From the NCBI RefSeq assembly GCF_007829885.1, contig NZ_VIWW01000001.1:4154001-4218000 (forward strand): a DNA stretch of 64,000 nucleotides, written 5' to 3'. The notes beneath the pieces are model-generated. The model worked only from the letters and a program-made list of their open reading frames with translations, had not been told where the DNA came from and did no database searches. The DNA comes from Streptomyces brevispora. GTDB taxonomy: Bacteria; Actinomycetota; Actinomycetes; Streptomycetales; Streptomycetaceae. This document shows positions 1 through 10,160 of the stretch, piece after piece. The position numbers and the translations under genes were made by a program. Position 1 is the stretch's first letter; each line of letters opens with the position of its first letter.

Positions 1-489
1 GCCTTCGCCTCCTGCCTGACCCAGATCTACAACTCGGGTCTGCGCGAGGCGAGCTGTGCCGACCCGGCGAGCACCGGAACGCCCGTGCTGCAGCCCGCGG
101 CCTGGGACGACGTATTCAAGCCGATGCGCAACGAGGCCACCGGCACCTGTCTGGACGCCCCCGCCTCGGTCACCCGCAACAACACCGGAGCGACCGGCTG
201 GGAGTGCCACGGCGGCCGCAACCAGGGCTGGTGGTACGACTCCGGCACGAAGACCGTCCGTACGGAGCTGAGCCACGACCGCTGCCTGGACGTACCGGGC
301 GCCCACTACAAGGCCGGCGCCGCCCTCATCCTCTACAACTGCTCGGGCGCGGCCAACCAGCAGTTCGTCCGGCAGTCGGGCACCCTGCGCCCCGCCGCCT
401 CGACGGGGCTGTGCGCGACACTGGCGGGCGCACATGACCCGCTGAGGCTCCAGACCTGCGACGGGAGCGCGAACCAGCGCTTCGCGTAG
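1..489 (+). CDS. Ricin-B lectin (beta-trefoil) domain protein, 3' part only
   Basis: The reading frame is open from base 1 and stops at TAG 487-489, so only the last 162 residues are seen. The visible part contains a carbohydrate-binding beta-trefoil with ricin-B features: TGTCLDAP, GWECHGGRNQGWWYD, RCLDVPG, ALILYNCSGAANQQF, and a terminal LQTCDGSANQRFA. The repeated QxW/QxF-type positions (NQGWW, NQQF, NQRF) and paired cysteines are typical of secreted Streptomyces glycosidases and peptidases carrying an accessory lectin module. The catalytic domain, if any, lies upstream of the window, so the enzyme class cannot be stated. The terminal QRFA-stop codons are copied 46 bp downstream. Confidence 0.8.
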   Translation, partial: AFASCLTQIYNSGLREASCADPASTGTPVLQPAAWDDVFKPMRNEATGTCLDAPASVTRNNTGATGWECHGGRNQGWWYDSGTKTVRTELSHDRCLDVPGAHYKAGAALILYNCSGAANQQFVRQSGTLRPAASTGLCATLAGAHDPLRLQTCDGSANQRFA

Positions 490-564
490 CAGCACGGGAC
501 CGGCTGTACGGGGAGCGGACCAGCGCTTCGCGTGACAGCCAGGACCGGCTGTACGGGGAGGGGC
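473..564. repeat. 46-bp tandem duplication over the lectin gene stop codon
   Basis: A unit beginning ACCAGCGCTTCGCGT (473) recurs at 519, and both copies end in the same 19-nt GGACC...GGGGAG stretch. The middle 8-9 nt differ between copies. The first copy contains the real stop of the lectin gene; the second again spells Gln-Arg-Phe-Ala-stop, this time with TGA. No function is visible beyond a possible terminator-proximal repeat. Confidence 0.75.
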
Positions 565-602
565 GCACGACGCGGCCCCTCCCCGTACTCCGTACCCCGG
601 GG

Positions 603-1904
603 TCAGCCGGACGTCACGAACGCGCCCAGGATCGCCGCCAGGTGCCCCGGGTCGTCCGCCCCGCACAGTTCGCGCGCCGAGTGCATCGACAGCCCCGGTA
701 CCCCCACGTCCACGGTTGGGACACCCAGCCGGGCCGCGGTGAGCGGGCCGATCGAGGTACCGCACGGCATCGCGTTGTTGGAGACGAACGGCTGCCACGG
801 GGCTCCCGCCCGCTCGCAGGCCGACGCGAACAGCGCGATGCCCGTCGAGTCGGTGGCGTAGCGCTGGTTGACGTTGACCTTGACGGTGGGGCCGCTGTTG
901 GGCAGCGGGCGGTGGTCGGGGTCGTGCCGCTCCGCGTAGTTGGGGTGCACCGCGTGCGCCATGTCGGCCGAGACGCAGAAGGCACCGGCCAGGGCCCGCG
1001 ACCAGTCCTCCGGGCTTCCGCCGCGTGCGGTGACCGAACGGCTCAGGACGCGCTCCAGCAGCGGGCTCTGCGCACCCGTGTCGGAACCGCTGCCGACCTC
1101 CTCGTGGTCGAAGGCCGCCAGGACGGGGATGTACGCGGGCTCCTCGGCGGCCGTCGCCGCACCGGCCAGGGCCGTGACGCCGGCGTGCACCGACACCAGG
1201 TTGTCCAGCCGGGAGGAGACCACGAACTCCCTTTCGGCGCCCAGGTATCCGGGCGGCTGGATGTCGTGGAGCATCAGGTCCCAGCCCAGCACCTCGTCCG
1301 GGTCGGCCTCCGCCGCCGCCGCGACCCGGCGCAGCAGCGCCCCCTCCTCGGCGGCGCCGAGCGACCAGACCGGGGCGATATGGCGCTGCCGGTCCAGCGC
1401 CAGGCCGTCGTTGACGGCCCGGTCCAGGTGGATGGCCAGCTGGGGCACCCGCAGCAGCGGTTCGTCGATCTGGACGAGCCGGGAGTCGGTCGTGCCGCCG
1501 GGGCCGCGGAGGGCGAGGCGGCCGGAGATGCCCAGATCGCGGTCGAGCCAGGTGTTGAGCGGGACTCCGCCGTAGATCTCCACCGCGATCTGACGCCAGC
1601 CCGCGGAGGAGGTGTCGGGGGTGGGCTTGATCCGCAGGTTCGGTGAGTCGGTGTGGGTGCCGACGATCCGGAAGGGCGTGTGCGCGGGCGTGCCCTCGGG
1701 GGCGTACCAGGCGATCAGCGCGCCGCCGCGGACGACGAAGCTGCCGCCCGTGGTGCCCGTCCAGTCGTCGGTGCCCCGCAGTTCACGGAAGCCGGCCTTC
1801 TCCAGCCGCTGGGCGGCGCTCGCGACGGCGTGGTACGGGGAGGGGCTGGCCTTGATGAAGGAGAGCAGATCGTCGACGTGGCTGCGGTGGTGGACCGGCG
1901 TCAT
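603..1904 (-). CDS. M18 family aminopeptidase (aspartyl aminopeptidase type)
   Basis: A 433-residue cytosolic zinc aminopeptidase that removes N-terminal, often acidic, residues from peptides. The dizinc-site motifs of M18/MH-clan peptidases are present in order: VGTHTDSPNLRIKP (metal His), FDHEEVGSGS (catalytic Glu and metal Glu), SADMAHAVHPNY (metal Asp and substrate-pocket residues), and the C-terminal LSMHSARELCG His. The length is normal for the family. The ATG at 1904 follows AAAGGCGG at good spacing. The frame stays open upstream to 2336, but that part is Pro/Arg-rich shadow sequence. It is monocistronic; the 504 bp upstream hold no gene. Confidence 0.9.
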   Translation of the reverse strand: MTPVHHRSHVDDLLSFIKASPSPYHAVASAAQRLEKAGFRELRGTDDWTGTTGGSFVVRGGALIAWYAPEGTPAHTPFRIVGTHTDSPNLRIKPTPDTSSAGWRQIAVEIYGGVPLNTWLDRDLGISGRLALRGPGGTTDSRLVQIDEPLLRVPQLAIHLDRAVNDGLALDRQRHIAPVWSLGAAEEGALLRRVAAAAEADPDEVLGWDLMLHDIQPPGYLGAEREFVVSSRLDNLVSVHAGVTALAGAATAAEEPAYIPVLAAFDHEEVGSGSDTGAQSPLLERVLSRSVTARGGSPEDWSRALAGAFCVSADMAHAVHPNYAERHDPDHRPLPNSGPTVKVNVNQRYATDSTGIALFASACERAGAPWQPFVSNNAMPCGTSIGPLTAARLGVPTVDVGVPGLSMHSARELCGADDPGHLAAILGAFVTSG

Positions 1905-2408
1905 GCGGTCTCCGCCTTTCCGGTGTTGGACGGTGAAGGTGTTCGGCCGTGCGGGTTCGGATGCTGGGGCTGTGGGGCTGTGGGGCTGCGCAGGTGTGAG
2001 GCTGAAGTGGCTGAAGTGGCTGGAGGGGCTTGCGGGGTGTCGGGCGGGGACGGTGCGGCCAGGGGCGCGCGGCGGCATCCGGACCGGGCGGTCGGGCGGT
2101 GTGGGGTCTCTCCCGCGACGCGGACAACTCACCGCACAGGCCCGGCACCCCGCAAGCCCGTCCGGCGGCCCGCTGCGCGAATGCGGCGGTGCGACGCCGC
2201 TACCCACGGCCGGTACGGACCTGCCCGGGACCCCGTCGTGCCCTCGGCCGGGCACCTGTGGGGCGACCGGCGTGCGCCTCGCCGCCCCCACCCGTGCCGC
2301 GGACCGCGCGCCGGAGTGGGTGCGGCGGCGCCGCACGCCCCTGCGCGGGATTGGCTGAATTCAGTCGTACGCGGGCCGTTCCGGCACTGGATCCGGTCAT
2401 GCGTCCGG
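1905..2408. other. Intergenic gap without a recognisable gene
   Basis: 504 bp between the M18 peptidase start and the MFS stop codon. Open frames cross it on both strands, but their composition is that of GC-rich shadow frames. A short run of near-repeats (GGCTGTGGGGCTGTGGGGCTG, GGCTGAAGTGGCTGAAGTGG) lies at about 1966-2035. It should contain the peptidase promoter; none is convincing. Confidence 0.5.
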
Positions 2409-3758
2409 TCACGCGGACGGCGGGCCCGACGGCGTCCTGCGCAGGCCCGACACCCGGATCAGGTACACCGCGGCGACCACCAGAGCGGCACCGTGGGACC
2501 AGCCGACGACCGTCAGCGGGGTGTAGTGGTCGAGGGCGGCCGCGACGAGGATCATTCCGGCGCCGAAGCCGAGGTTCTCCACCGTGGCGGAGAGCCCGAA
2601 GGCGTGTGCGCGCGGCCCGGCCGGCAGGGTCTGCAGATGCGAGGTGTACGAGACCTCCGTGAGCCCGTCGGCGGCCCCCGCGACCAGGGCGATCGCGGCC
2701 GTGGCCACCAACGGGAACCCCGCGAAGGCCAGGATGAACGCCCCGGACATGAGGCAGGTGCCCCAGCCGAATCCCGCCGCACCGACGGACCGGCCGGTGC
2801 GGCGCGCGTACCGCTGGATCAGCTGCTGCGCCACGATGTTGCCGAGCGCCCACAGGCACCAGAAGGCGCTGACGAACACGGCGGGGCGCGAGGCGTCGAG
2901 CTCGCTGGAGTAGACCGGCAGCGCCGCGTTGTGCGAGGACGAGCCCAGCGCGTCCACGCCCCGCAGCGCCACCATCAGACCGAGACCGGGCGCGGCGGCC
3001 AGGGCGGCGAGCGCCACGGGCCTGCGCAGCCGGGCCGGCGCGGCGTCCGCAGCCGGTTCCGCACCGGGCACCACGTCCGGCTCCTCCCGGCCGCTGCCCG
3101 CACTCCTGCCCTCGCCGCCGCCCCTGCCGTTACCCTTGCCGCCGCCCGGGATGGGGAGCAGGGCCACCGTCACCGCGCAGACCGCGAAGGTGGCCGTGTC
3201 CACCACGAAGGCGGCCGTGTACCCGACGAGCGAGACGACGACACCCGCCGAAGCGAAACCGGCCACCATGGCCAGCGAACGACCGGTGATGGAGAGGGAG
3301 TTCGCCCAGGAGCGCCGGTCCTCGCCCACCATCTCGGGAATGGAGCTGCGCAGGGACACCATGAACAGCGTCCCGCAGGAGCCGACCACCACGGACACGG
3401 CGACCAGCGAGGCCGTCCGCAGCCCGTCCGGCGCGAGGACCAGCAGCACCATCGCCGACGCCTGCGCGATATTCGTCCAGAGCATCACGCTCTTCGCGGT
3501 GAAACGGGCGAGCAGACCGCCTGCCGTCAGCCCGGCGGCAAATCCGGAAGCCAGCCGCACCGCCATGAACAGCCCCATGGCGAGAGCCCGGCCCGTCGTC
3601 TCATAGACGAACAGATTGAGCGCCACCATATTCAGGAAGGTGCCGTACGAAGAGATGGCGTAGCCGGCCACCAGGAATCGATAACGCCGATCTCCGTGCA
3701 GCGAGTCGGCGGATTCGGCGTTCGGCCGGCTGAGGATGTCGTCGGTGCCGGGCGTCAC
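2409..3758 (-). CDS. MFS transporter (drug/siderophore efflux type)
   Basis: 449 residues with about twelve hydrophobic helices, starting RYRFLVAGYAISSYGTFLNMVALNLFVYE. This is the N-terminal signature of the MFS_3/EntS-like exporter group, which are proton-driven small-molecule efflux pumps. A Gly/Arg/Glu-rich hydrophilic segment (about residues 205-250, including GGGKGNGRGGGEGRSAGSG) forms the central cytoplasmic loop between the two six-helix halves and is longer than usual. The GTG at 3758 is the chosen start. The gene is divergent from the LuxR-type regulator, which suggests the regulator controls this pump. The substrate cannot be read from sequence. Confidence 0.85.
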   Translation of the reverse strand: MTPGTDDILSRPNAESADSLHGDRRYRFLVAGYAISSYGTFLNMVALNLFVYETTGRALAMGLFMAVRLASGFAAGLTAGGLLARFTAKSVMLWTNIAQASAMVLLVLAPDGLRTASLVAVSVVVGSCGTLFMVSLRSSIPEMVGEDRRSWANSLSITGRSLAMVAGFASAGVVVSLVGYTAAFVVDTATFAVCAVTVALLPIPGGGKGNGRGGGEGRSAGSGREEPDVVPGAEPAADAAPARLRRPVALAALAAAPGLGLMVALRGVDALGSSSHNAALPVYSSELDASRPAVFVSAFWCLWALGNIVAQQLIQRYARRTGRSVGAAGFGWGTCLMSGAFILAFAGFPLVATAAIALVAGAADGLTEVSYTSHLQTLPAGPRAHAFGLSATVENLGFGAGMILVAAALDHYTPLTVVGWSHGAALVVAAVYLIRVSGLRRTPSGPPSA

Positions 3759-3801
3759 CCGTTCATGGTCGCCGAACTGCCCGACTTCCCACCGTCATCC
3801 C

Positions 3802-3826
3802 GTATGTACAAAGGTAATCTGCATAC
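3802..3826. promoter_or_regulatory. Inverted repeat in the MFS/LuxR divergent promoter
   Basis: GTATG (3802-3806) and CATAC (3822-3826) flank a 15-nt A/T-rich spacer inside the intergenic region of the two divergent genes. TAATCT at 3815-3820 can serve as the -10 of the rightward gene. This is a candidate operator for the adjacent regulator; its function is inferred from position only. Confidence 0.4.
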
Positions 3827-3828
3827 TT

Positions 3829-4845
3829 GTGAAGGACGATCATTTCAGCCCACCGGCATGTGATTGCCACGAATCGCCGGTGGACAGCTCCGCGCGGGCC
3901 CGGCCCGTTCCGGAGCAACCGTGCGAGACGGCGCTCGCCGCCTATCGGCGCGCGCTGGTGGCGGGGGGCCTTCCGCAGGACGAGGTGGCCGGTTGTCTGC
4001 GGGATCTGCATCTGATGGTGGCGGACCGCGACTCACCGGGATTCATGATCCCCGTACCGCCGGAGGCGGCGTCGTACGCCGCGCTCGCCCCGCTCCAGGA
4101 GGCCATCCTGGACCGGCGCCGCACGCTGCGCGCCACCCGCGCCGCGCTCTCCGTCTTCGAGACCCTGTACGCGGATGTGCACCGGCTCGAACAGCCCGTG
4201 CTCACCCGGCTGTCCGGGGAGGCCGTCATCAGCAAGGCGCTGGACGCGGCGGTGGGCGGCTGCCGGGAGCAGGTGCGCACCGCGCACCCCGGGGGCGGTC
4301 GCCCCGCGCAGGTGCTCCAGGAGGCGCTGAACCGGGACCTGGGCAACCTGCGGCGGGGGATCCGGCAGCGGACGATCTACCAGCACACCGTCCGCTCGGA
4401 CCGTACGACCCTCGCGTACATCGAGCAGGTGACCGCGGCGGGAGCGGAGATCAGGACGCTCGCCGAGGTGGTCGACCGGGTGATCGTGTTCGACGGGGAC
4501 CTCGCGTTCGTCCCGTTCTCCGACGAACCGCACCACGCCCTGCGCGTCCAGCACCCGTCACTGGTGCGGTTCCTGGCCCGGGCCTTCGACGAGGCATGGG
4601 CCCGCTCGGTGCCGGTCCGCCCGGAACGGGCGCCGCTGCGCACCCCCGTCGTCACGTCCGATCTGCAACGCGCCATCCTGCAAGGGGTGGTCAACGGCGA
4701 GACCGACGCCTCGATAGCCCGGCGGATCGGGATGAGCCGTCGCAGCGTCGCCGAGCACATGCGGAAGGTCTCCGAGCAACTCGGCAGCAACAGCCGGGCC
4801 CAACTCGGCTACCTGGTCGCGACTTCGGGTCTGCTCGACGGCTGA
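3829..4845 (+). CDS. LuxR-type HTH transcriptional regulator
   Basis: About 338 residues. The last 60 residues form a LuxR/NarL-type winged HTH: DLQRAILQGVVNGETDASIARRI, then GMSRRSVAEHMRKVSEQLGSN, then RAQLGYLV. No receiver (Asp-phosphorylation) domain is visible. The N-terminal 250 residues form a helical, Arg/Glu-rich region ending in a small domain (EVVDRVIVFDGDLAFVPFSDEPHHALRV) like the effector part of other Streptomyces stand-alone LuxR proteins. The start is uncertain: GTG 3829 sits 8 nt after TAATCT (leaderless style), GTG 3880 would give 321 residues, and the frame stays open back to 3736. It probably regulates the divergent MFS exporter. Confidence 0.8.
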   Translation: MKDDHFSPPACDCHESPVDSSARARPVPEQPCETALAAYRRALVAGGLPQDEVAGCLRDLHLMVADRDSPGFMIPVPPEAASYAALAPLQEAILDRRRTLRATRAALSVFETLYADVHRLEQPVLTRLSGEAVISKALDAAVGGCREQVRTAHPGGGRPAQVLQEALNRDLGNLRRGIRQRTIYQHTVRSDRTTLAYIEQVTAAGAEIRTLAEVVDRVIVFDGDLAFVPFSDEPHHALRVQHPSLVRFLARAFDEAWARSVPVRPERAPLRTPVVTSDLQRAILQGVVNGETDASIARRIGMSRRSVAEHMRKVSEQLGSNSRAQLGYLVATSGLLDG

Positions 4846-4920
4846 CGGCAGTGGGCACACGTCAGACGGCGGACGACGCATGTCAGACGGTAGACGGCTT
4901 ACGGCTCACGGTAGTTGGCA

Positions 4921-4972
4921 CATGGCTGACGGCCGGACGCTCCCTTGCGGGTGCCTCCGGCCGTCAGCCGTG
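4921..4972. terminator. Bidirectional hairpin terminator
   Basis: A perfect 14-bp stem (4924-4937 with 4956-4969) extends to 17 bp with one G-T pair around an 18-nt loop. It lies between the convergent LuxR-type gene and fumarase. There is no U-tract, as is usual in Streptomyces. The 70 bp before it contain degenerate repeats of the word CAGACGG. Confidence 0.75.
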
Positions 4973-4991
4973 CGAACGTGTCCCTGGATCG

Positions 4992-6659
<1,668 letters not shown>

Positions 6660-6762
6660 TACGGCCATTCCTCACTCGGTGACGGCGGCTGACCACCCTT
6701 GGGCAGCGCACCCACCAGGGTAGAACCCCGCCGGGGTGCCGAGCCTGTGAGGTAGGGCTCAC

Positions 6763-6810
6763 CCGGACACGGCCCCGCCCGTGCGGCCGGACACGGCCCC
6801 GCCCGTGCGC
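6763..6810. repeat. 24-bp tandem duplication
   Basis: Two adjacent 24-bp units (6763-6786 and 6787-6810), identical except for the last base, each starting CCGGACACGGCC. They lie in the 239-bp divergent promoter region between fumarase and the DUF1707 gene. Confidence 0.85.
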
Positions 6811-6898
6811 GGGGCGGCCCCGGTCCGTCCCGTTTCGCGCCCCGCCGTCACCGCGCGGACCCTAGTCGCGATCTATCGCGTTTGGGTACGCTGGGCCG

Positions 6899-7564
6899 GT
6901 GGACCTCGAAAAGCACCCCCAACAGCCCACCGCACCGGCGGAACCCGACGTCATCCGTGCCTCCGACGCCGACCGTGACCGGATCGCGGACATCCTGCGG
7001 GAAGCCATGGCCGAAGGCCGGCTGACCGCCGAGGAGCACGGTGAGCGGGTCGACGCGGTCTACCGCGCCAAGACCGTCGGTGAACTGGAGCCGCTGGTAC
7101 GGGACCTGCCCGCGCCGGGCGGGGCCGCCAGGCCCGCCACCGCGCCGTACGCCTACGGTCCGGAGGCGCCGGCGGGCCCGGCCGACAACCTGATCGCGGT
7201 CTTCAGCAGTTCCACCCGCAGGGGGCGTTGGCGGGTCGGCGGCCGCACGAACGCGTTCTCGTTGTTCGGCAGTGTGGAGATCGATCTGACCGAGGCGCTT
7301 TTCGGACAGCGTCTCACCGTGATCAACGCGACCTCCATCTTCGGAAGTGTAGAGATCCGCGTTCCCGAGAACATCTCGCTGCGCGGTAGCGGAACGGGCA
7401 TTTTCGGCAGTTTCGAAGTCGTCACTCTGGAATCCGGTGATCCCGAGGCGCCAGTGGTGGTCGTCAACGGCTATTCGGTGTTCGGCAGCGTCGAGGCAAA
7501 GCCCAAGCGCGGCAAGTTCATTGCGGATCTCCAGGACCGGCTGCGCAAACACCTCGGTCACTGA
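6899..7564 (+). CDS. DUF1707 SHOCT-like protein with LiaF-like C-terminal domain
   Basis: 221 residues. The N-terminal 65 residues are a DUF1707 domain (IRASDADRDRIADILREAMAEGRLT, then EEHGERVDAVYRAKTVGELE), which is like SHOCT domains. The C-terminal part is the cell-wall-stress LiaF/DUF2154 beta-rich domain, visible as four copies of FGSVEI/FGSFEV about 20-25 residues apart. There is no membrane segment, unlike LiaF itself, so the protein is probably cytosolic or peripheral. GTG 6899 has no Shine-Dalgarno, and TACGCT lies 6 nt upstream, so the mRNA is probably leaderless. A role in envelope-stress sensing is inferred from the family only. Confidence 0.85.
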   Translation: MDLEKHPQQPTAPAEPDVIRASDADRDRIADILREAMAEGRLTAEEHGERVDAVYRAKTVGELEPLVRDLPAPGGAARPATAPYAYGPEAPAGPADNLIAVFSSSTRRGRWRVGGRTNAFSLFGSVEIDLTEALFGQRLTVINATSIFGSVEIRVPENISLRGSGTGIFGSFEVVTLESGDPEAPVVVVNGYSVFGSVEAKPKRGKFIADLQDRLRKHLGH

Positions 7565-7723
7565 CGGAGAAGCGAGCGCGGAGGAACTGATTCAGGCCGA
7601 AATCGCGATCGGAGGTAATTTCGCGGACCGGCCTGAGTGCCACTCAGTGCATAGGCGTGCGCACAGCGGGTAGGGAGTGCTGCATCGTCTTCTCGCCCGC
7701 GAAGCCGTCGTCAGGAGTGGACC

Positions 7724-8095
7724 GTGCTGCAACTGCCGCATCAGCCCCTGCAGGTCGCCGCCGTGCCTTCCCAGCGGACCCCCGCTCGGGAGGACCAGGC
7801 CGGCCCCTGGCATTCGGAGGCGGTGTGCCGCCGGGACGAAGCCGGGCTGTTCTTCGCCCCGTCGAAGGAGCCGACCGCTGCCCGTCTCTCGCGCGAGGAG
7901 TCCGCGAAGCGGGTCTGCGCGCGCTGCCCGGTCATGGTCGAATGCCGGGAACACGCCTTGCTGCAACCCGAGCCGTACGGGGTGTGGGGCGGCCTCACGG
8001 CTGCCGAACGCCGCGTGGCACTCGCCCGCCGCCGGCGGCGCGAGGCCGAGCTCAAGGCATCCGACGCGGCCGGTCACATCGCCGCGGCCGGCTGA
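7724..8095 (+). CDS. wblI: WhiB-family iron-sulfur regulator (WblI-like)
   Basis: A 123-residue actinobacterial WhiB-like protein. The four cluster ligands are visible: Cys in AVCRRDEAGLFFAP and the CARCPVMVEC group. They are followed by the GVWGG turn and a basic tail (ERRVALARRRRREAEL) that binds DNA or sigma factor. GTG 7724 has AGGAG 6 nt upstream. The name rests on synteny: in S. coelicolor the WhiB-like gene between fumarase and glpX is wblI, recalled rather than checked. WhiB proteins act with the principal sigma factor in redox- or development-dependent transcription. The partner is not known here. Confidence 0.85.
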   Translation: MLQLPHQPLQVAAVPSQRTPAREDQAGPWHSEAVCRRDEAGLFFAPSKEPTAARLSREESAKRVCARCPVMVECREHALLQPEPYGVWGGLTAAERRVALARRRRREAELKASDAAGHIAAAG

Positions 8096-8098
8096 CAG

Positions 8099-8170
8099 CC
8101 GCACCGCGTTTTCCTGCTGCACCGCGTCTGCCTGCCGCACCGTGCTTGTCTGTCGTACCGCGTCCGTTTG
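8099..8170. repeat. Four 18-bp degenerate tandem repeats
   Basis: Units at 8099, 8117, 8135 and 8153 follow the pattern YYGYACCGYG...YTG (for example CTGCACCGCGTCTGCCTG). They start 3 bp after the wblI stop and end exactly where the terminator stem begins. A second small duplication, TTCGCGTGGACGCGC, follows at 8208 and 8233. Confidence 0.7.
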
Positions 8171-8213
8171 CGCGAAGAGGCGCCCCCACCGCACAGGGGG
8201 GCGCCTCTTCGCG
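8171..8213. terminator. Hairpin terminator between wblI and glpX
   Basis: A perfect 17-bp stem (8171-8187 with 8197-8213) and a 9-nt loop between two convergent genes, with no U-tract. Confidence 0.85.
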
Positions 8214-8253
8214 TGGACGCGCGCCTACGCCTTTTCGCGTGGACGCGCCTCCA

Positions 8254-9285
8254 TCACTTCGCGCGGTCGAAGTCGATCGCGCTGTAGGCGCGCAGCTTCG
8301 ACAGCCGGTGGGTCGAGTCGATCTTCCTGATGGTGCCCGACTTGGACCGCATCACGATCGACTCGGTGGTCGCCGTCTCCGCGCGGTACCGCACACCGCG
8401 CATCAGCTCACCGTCCGTGATGCCGGTCGCCACGAAGAACACGTTGTCGCCGCTGACCAGGTCGTCCGTGGACAGCACCCGGTCCAGGTCGTGCCCGGCG
8501 TCCAGCGCGCGTTGGCGCTCGGCCTCGTCCTTCGGCCAGAGCTTCCCCTGGATGACACCGCCGAGGCACTTTATGGCGCAGGCCGAGATGATGCCTTCCG
8601 GGGTGCCGCCGATCCCCATGAGCAGGTCGACGCCGGTGCCGTCGCGAGCGGCCATGATCGAGCCCGCGACATCTCCGTCGGAGATGAACTTGATCCGGGC
8701 GCCGGTCTCCCGGATCTCCTTGACGATGCCGTCGTGGCGGGGGCGGTCCAGGATGACGACGGTGACGTCCTCGGGGGTGGAGTTCTTCGCCTTCGCGACC
8801 CGGCGGATGTTCACCGAGACGGGGGCGTTGATGTCGACGAAGTCGGCGGCCTCGGGGCCGGTGACGAGCTTGTCCATGTAGAAGACCGCGGACGGGTCGA
8901 ACATCGCGCCGCGGTCGGCGGCGGCCAGCACGGCGATCGCGTTAGGCATGCCCTTGGCGTTCAGGGTCGTGCCGTCGATCGGGTCGACGGCGATGTCGAC
9001 CTCGGGGCCGGTGCCGTCACCGACCCGCTCGCCGTTGAACAGCATGGGGGCCTCGTCCTTCTCGCCCTCACCGATGACGACGACGCCATTCATCGACACG
9101 GTGGAGACGAGGGTCCGCATGGCCTTCACGGCGGCGCCGTCGGCGCCGATCTTGTCCCCGCGACCGACCCAGCGCCCGGCGGCCATGGCGGCGGCCTCGG
9201 TGACCCGGACGAGCTCCATGGCGAGGTTGCGGTCGGGGGCCTCCGGAGAGACCTCCAGCTGGGACGGCAGATGATGCTCGGACAT
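8254..9285 (-). CDS. glpX: Class II fructose-1,6-bisphosphatase
   Basis: A 343-residue gluconeogenic phosphatase converting fructose-1,6-bisphosphate to fructose-6-phosphate. Metal and phosphate motifs of the GlpX/inositol-phosphatase superfamily are clear: GEGEKDEAPML and DPIDGTTLNAKGMPNAIAVL near the N-terminus, then GDVAGSIMAARDGTGVDLLMGIGGTPEG. ATG 9285 (MSEHHLPS) has AAAGG 9 nt upstream. The frame is open a further 68 codons, but that extension has no family resemblance. It is transcribed away from the DUF4245 gene. Confidence 0.95.
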   Translation of the reverse strand: MSEHHLPSQLEVSPEAPDRNLAMELVRVTEAAAMAAGRWVGRGDKIGADGAAVKAMRTLVSTVSMNGVVVIGEGEKDEAPMLFNGERVGDGTGPEVDIAVDPIDGTTLNAKGMPNAIAVLAAADRGAMFDPSAVFYMDKLVTGPEAADFVDINAPVSVNIRRVAKAKNSTPEDVTVVILDRPRHDGIVKEIRETGARIKFISDGDVAGSIMAARDGTGVDLLMGIGGTPEGIISACAIKCLGGVIQGKLWPKDEAERQRALDAGHDLDRVLSTDDLVSGDNVFFVATGITDGELMRGVRYRAETATTESIVMRSKSGTIRKIDSTHRLSKLRAYSAIDFDRAK

Positions 9286-9427
9286 CGGAGCGCACCTTTC
9301 TGTACGACGACGACCGGATGAGGGTGCTATGACTCTATCGCCAGGTTGATAAAATGAGCAGACCGGGTCACGGATGAGCGGGGCGCCCTGACGTCGGGCC
9401 CGCGGGGGCCAATGCGAGGATGGACCC

Positions 9428-9946
9428 GTGGCAAGCAAGCGAGGCAAGCAGACGGTACGGGACATGTTCCTGTCGATGGCGGTGATCACCGCGGTCGCCG
9501 GCGTGGTCTACATCTTCGTCCCGCACGACGACAAGGCCGACCCGATCAAGGCGGTCGACTACCGGGTCGAGCTCCTGACGGCGCGGCGCGCGGCCCCCTA
9601 CCCGGTGGCGGCACCCAGCGGTCTGGCGGAGAAGTGGAAGCCGACCTCCGTCAGTTACGAGCGCCGGGCCGACGACAGCTGGCACCTGGGCTTCCTCGAC
9701 CCGGACGGCAAGTACGTCGCGGTGGAGCAGTCCACGTCCCCGGCGGAGAAGTACGTCACCCAGGTCAGCCAGGACGCGAAGAACACCGGCCGCACACAGC
9801 AGGTCGCCGGTGAGACCTGGCAGCACTGGGAGGGCCCGAAGTACGACGCCCTCGTGCGCCAGGACAAGGGCGCGACCACGGTCGTCACGGGGTCGGCCTC
9901 GCCGGAGCGGCTGGCGGAGATGGCGGCGGCGCTCAAGACCTCCTGA
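9428..9946 (+). CDS. DUF4245 membrane-anchored protein
   Basis: 172 residues with a short basic N-terminus (MASKRGKQTVRDM) followed by one transmembrane segment (FLSMAVITAVAGVVYIFVP, about residues 14-32). The rest is an extracytoplasmic domain with Trp-rich motifs (WKPTSVSYERR, SWHLGFLDPDGKYVAVEQS, ETWQHWEG). It matches the actinobacterial DUF4245 family of unknown function, which is normally found beside glpX. GTG 9428 has GAGGA 7 nt upstream. Confidence 0.85.
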   Translation: MASKRGKQTVRDMFLSMAVITAVAGVVYIFVPHDDKADPIKAVDYRVELLTARRAAPYPVAAPSGLAEKWKPTSVSYERRADDSWHLGFLDPDGKYVAVEQSTSPAEKYVTQVSQDAKNTGRTQQVAGETWQHWEGPKYDALVRQDKGATTVVTGSASPERLAEMAAALKTS

Positions 9947-10040
9947 CGGGAGCTCCTGGCGAGCCCAGCGGTACGCGCGAGGCTCAGCGGGACCCGCGGG
10001 ACGCCGCACGGTAACGGGACGTACGGGCAGGAAGTGCGGG

Positions 10041-10107
10041 ACGTACGGGAAAGGCCCTGGAGCAGGTGGACGAAATGTCCAAGTGCTCCAGGGCCTTTCC
10101 CGTACGT
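10041..10107. terminator. Long perfect hairpin terminator
   Basis: Perfect 24-bp arms (10041-10064 with 10084-10107) enclose a 19-nt loop that itself contains a GGAC/GTCC mini-stem. It separates the convergent DUF4245 gene and nitroreductase. Confidence 0.9.
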
Positions 10108-10160
10108 CTGCGTGCACCTCGGCGTGGGCCTCGGCCGGGCAGGCTGCCGGCCGGTGCGGC

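Noticed and set aside
1653..3863. 700-codon plus-strand frame across the M18 peptidase and MFS genes
   Set aside because: Shadow of two clear minus-strand genes; no family motifs and no ribosome site.
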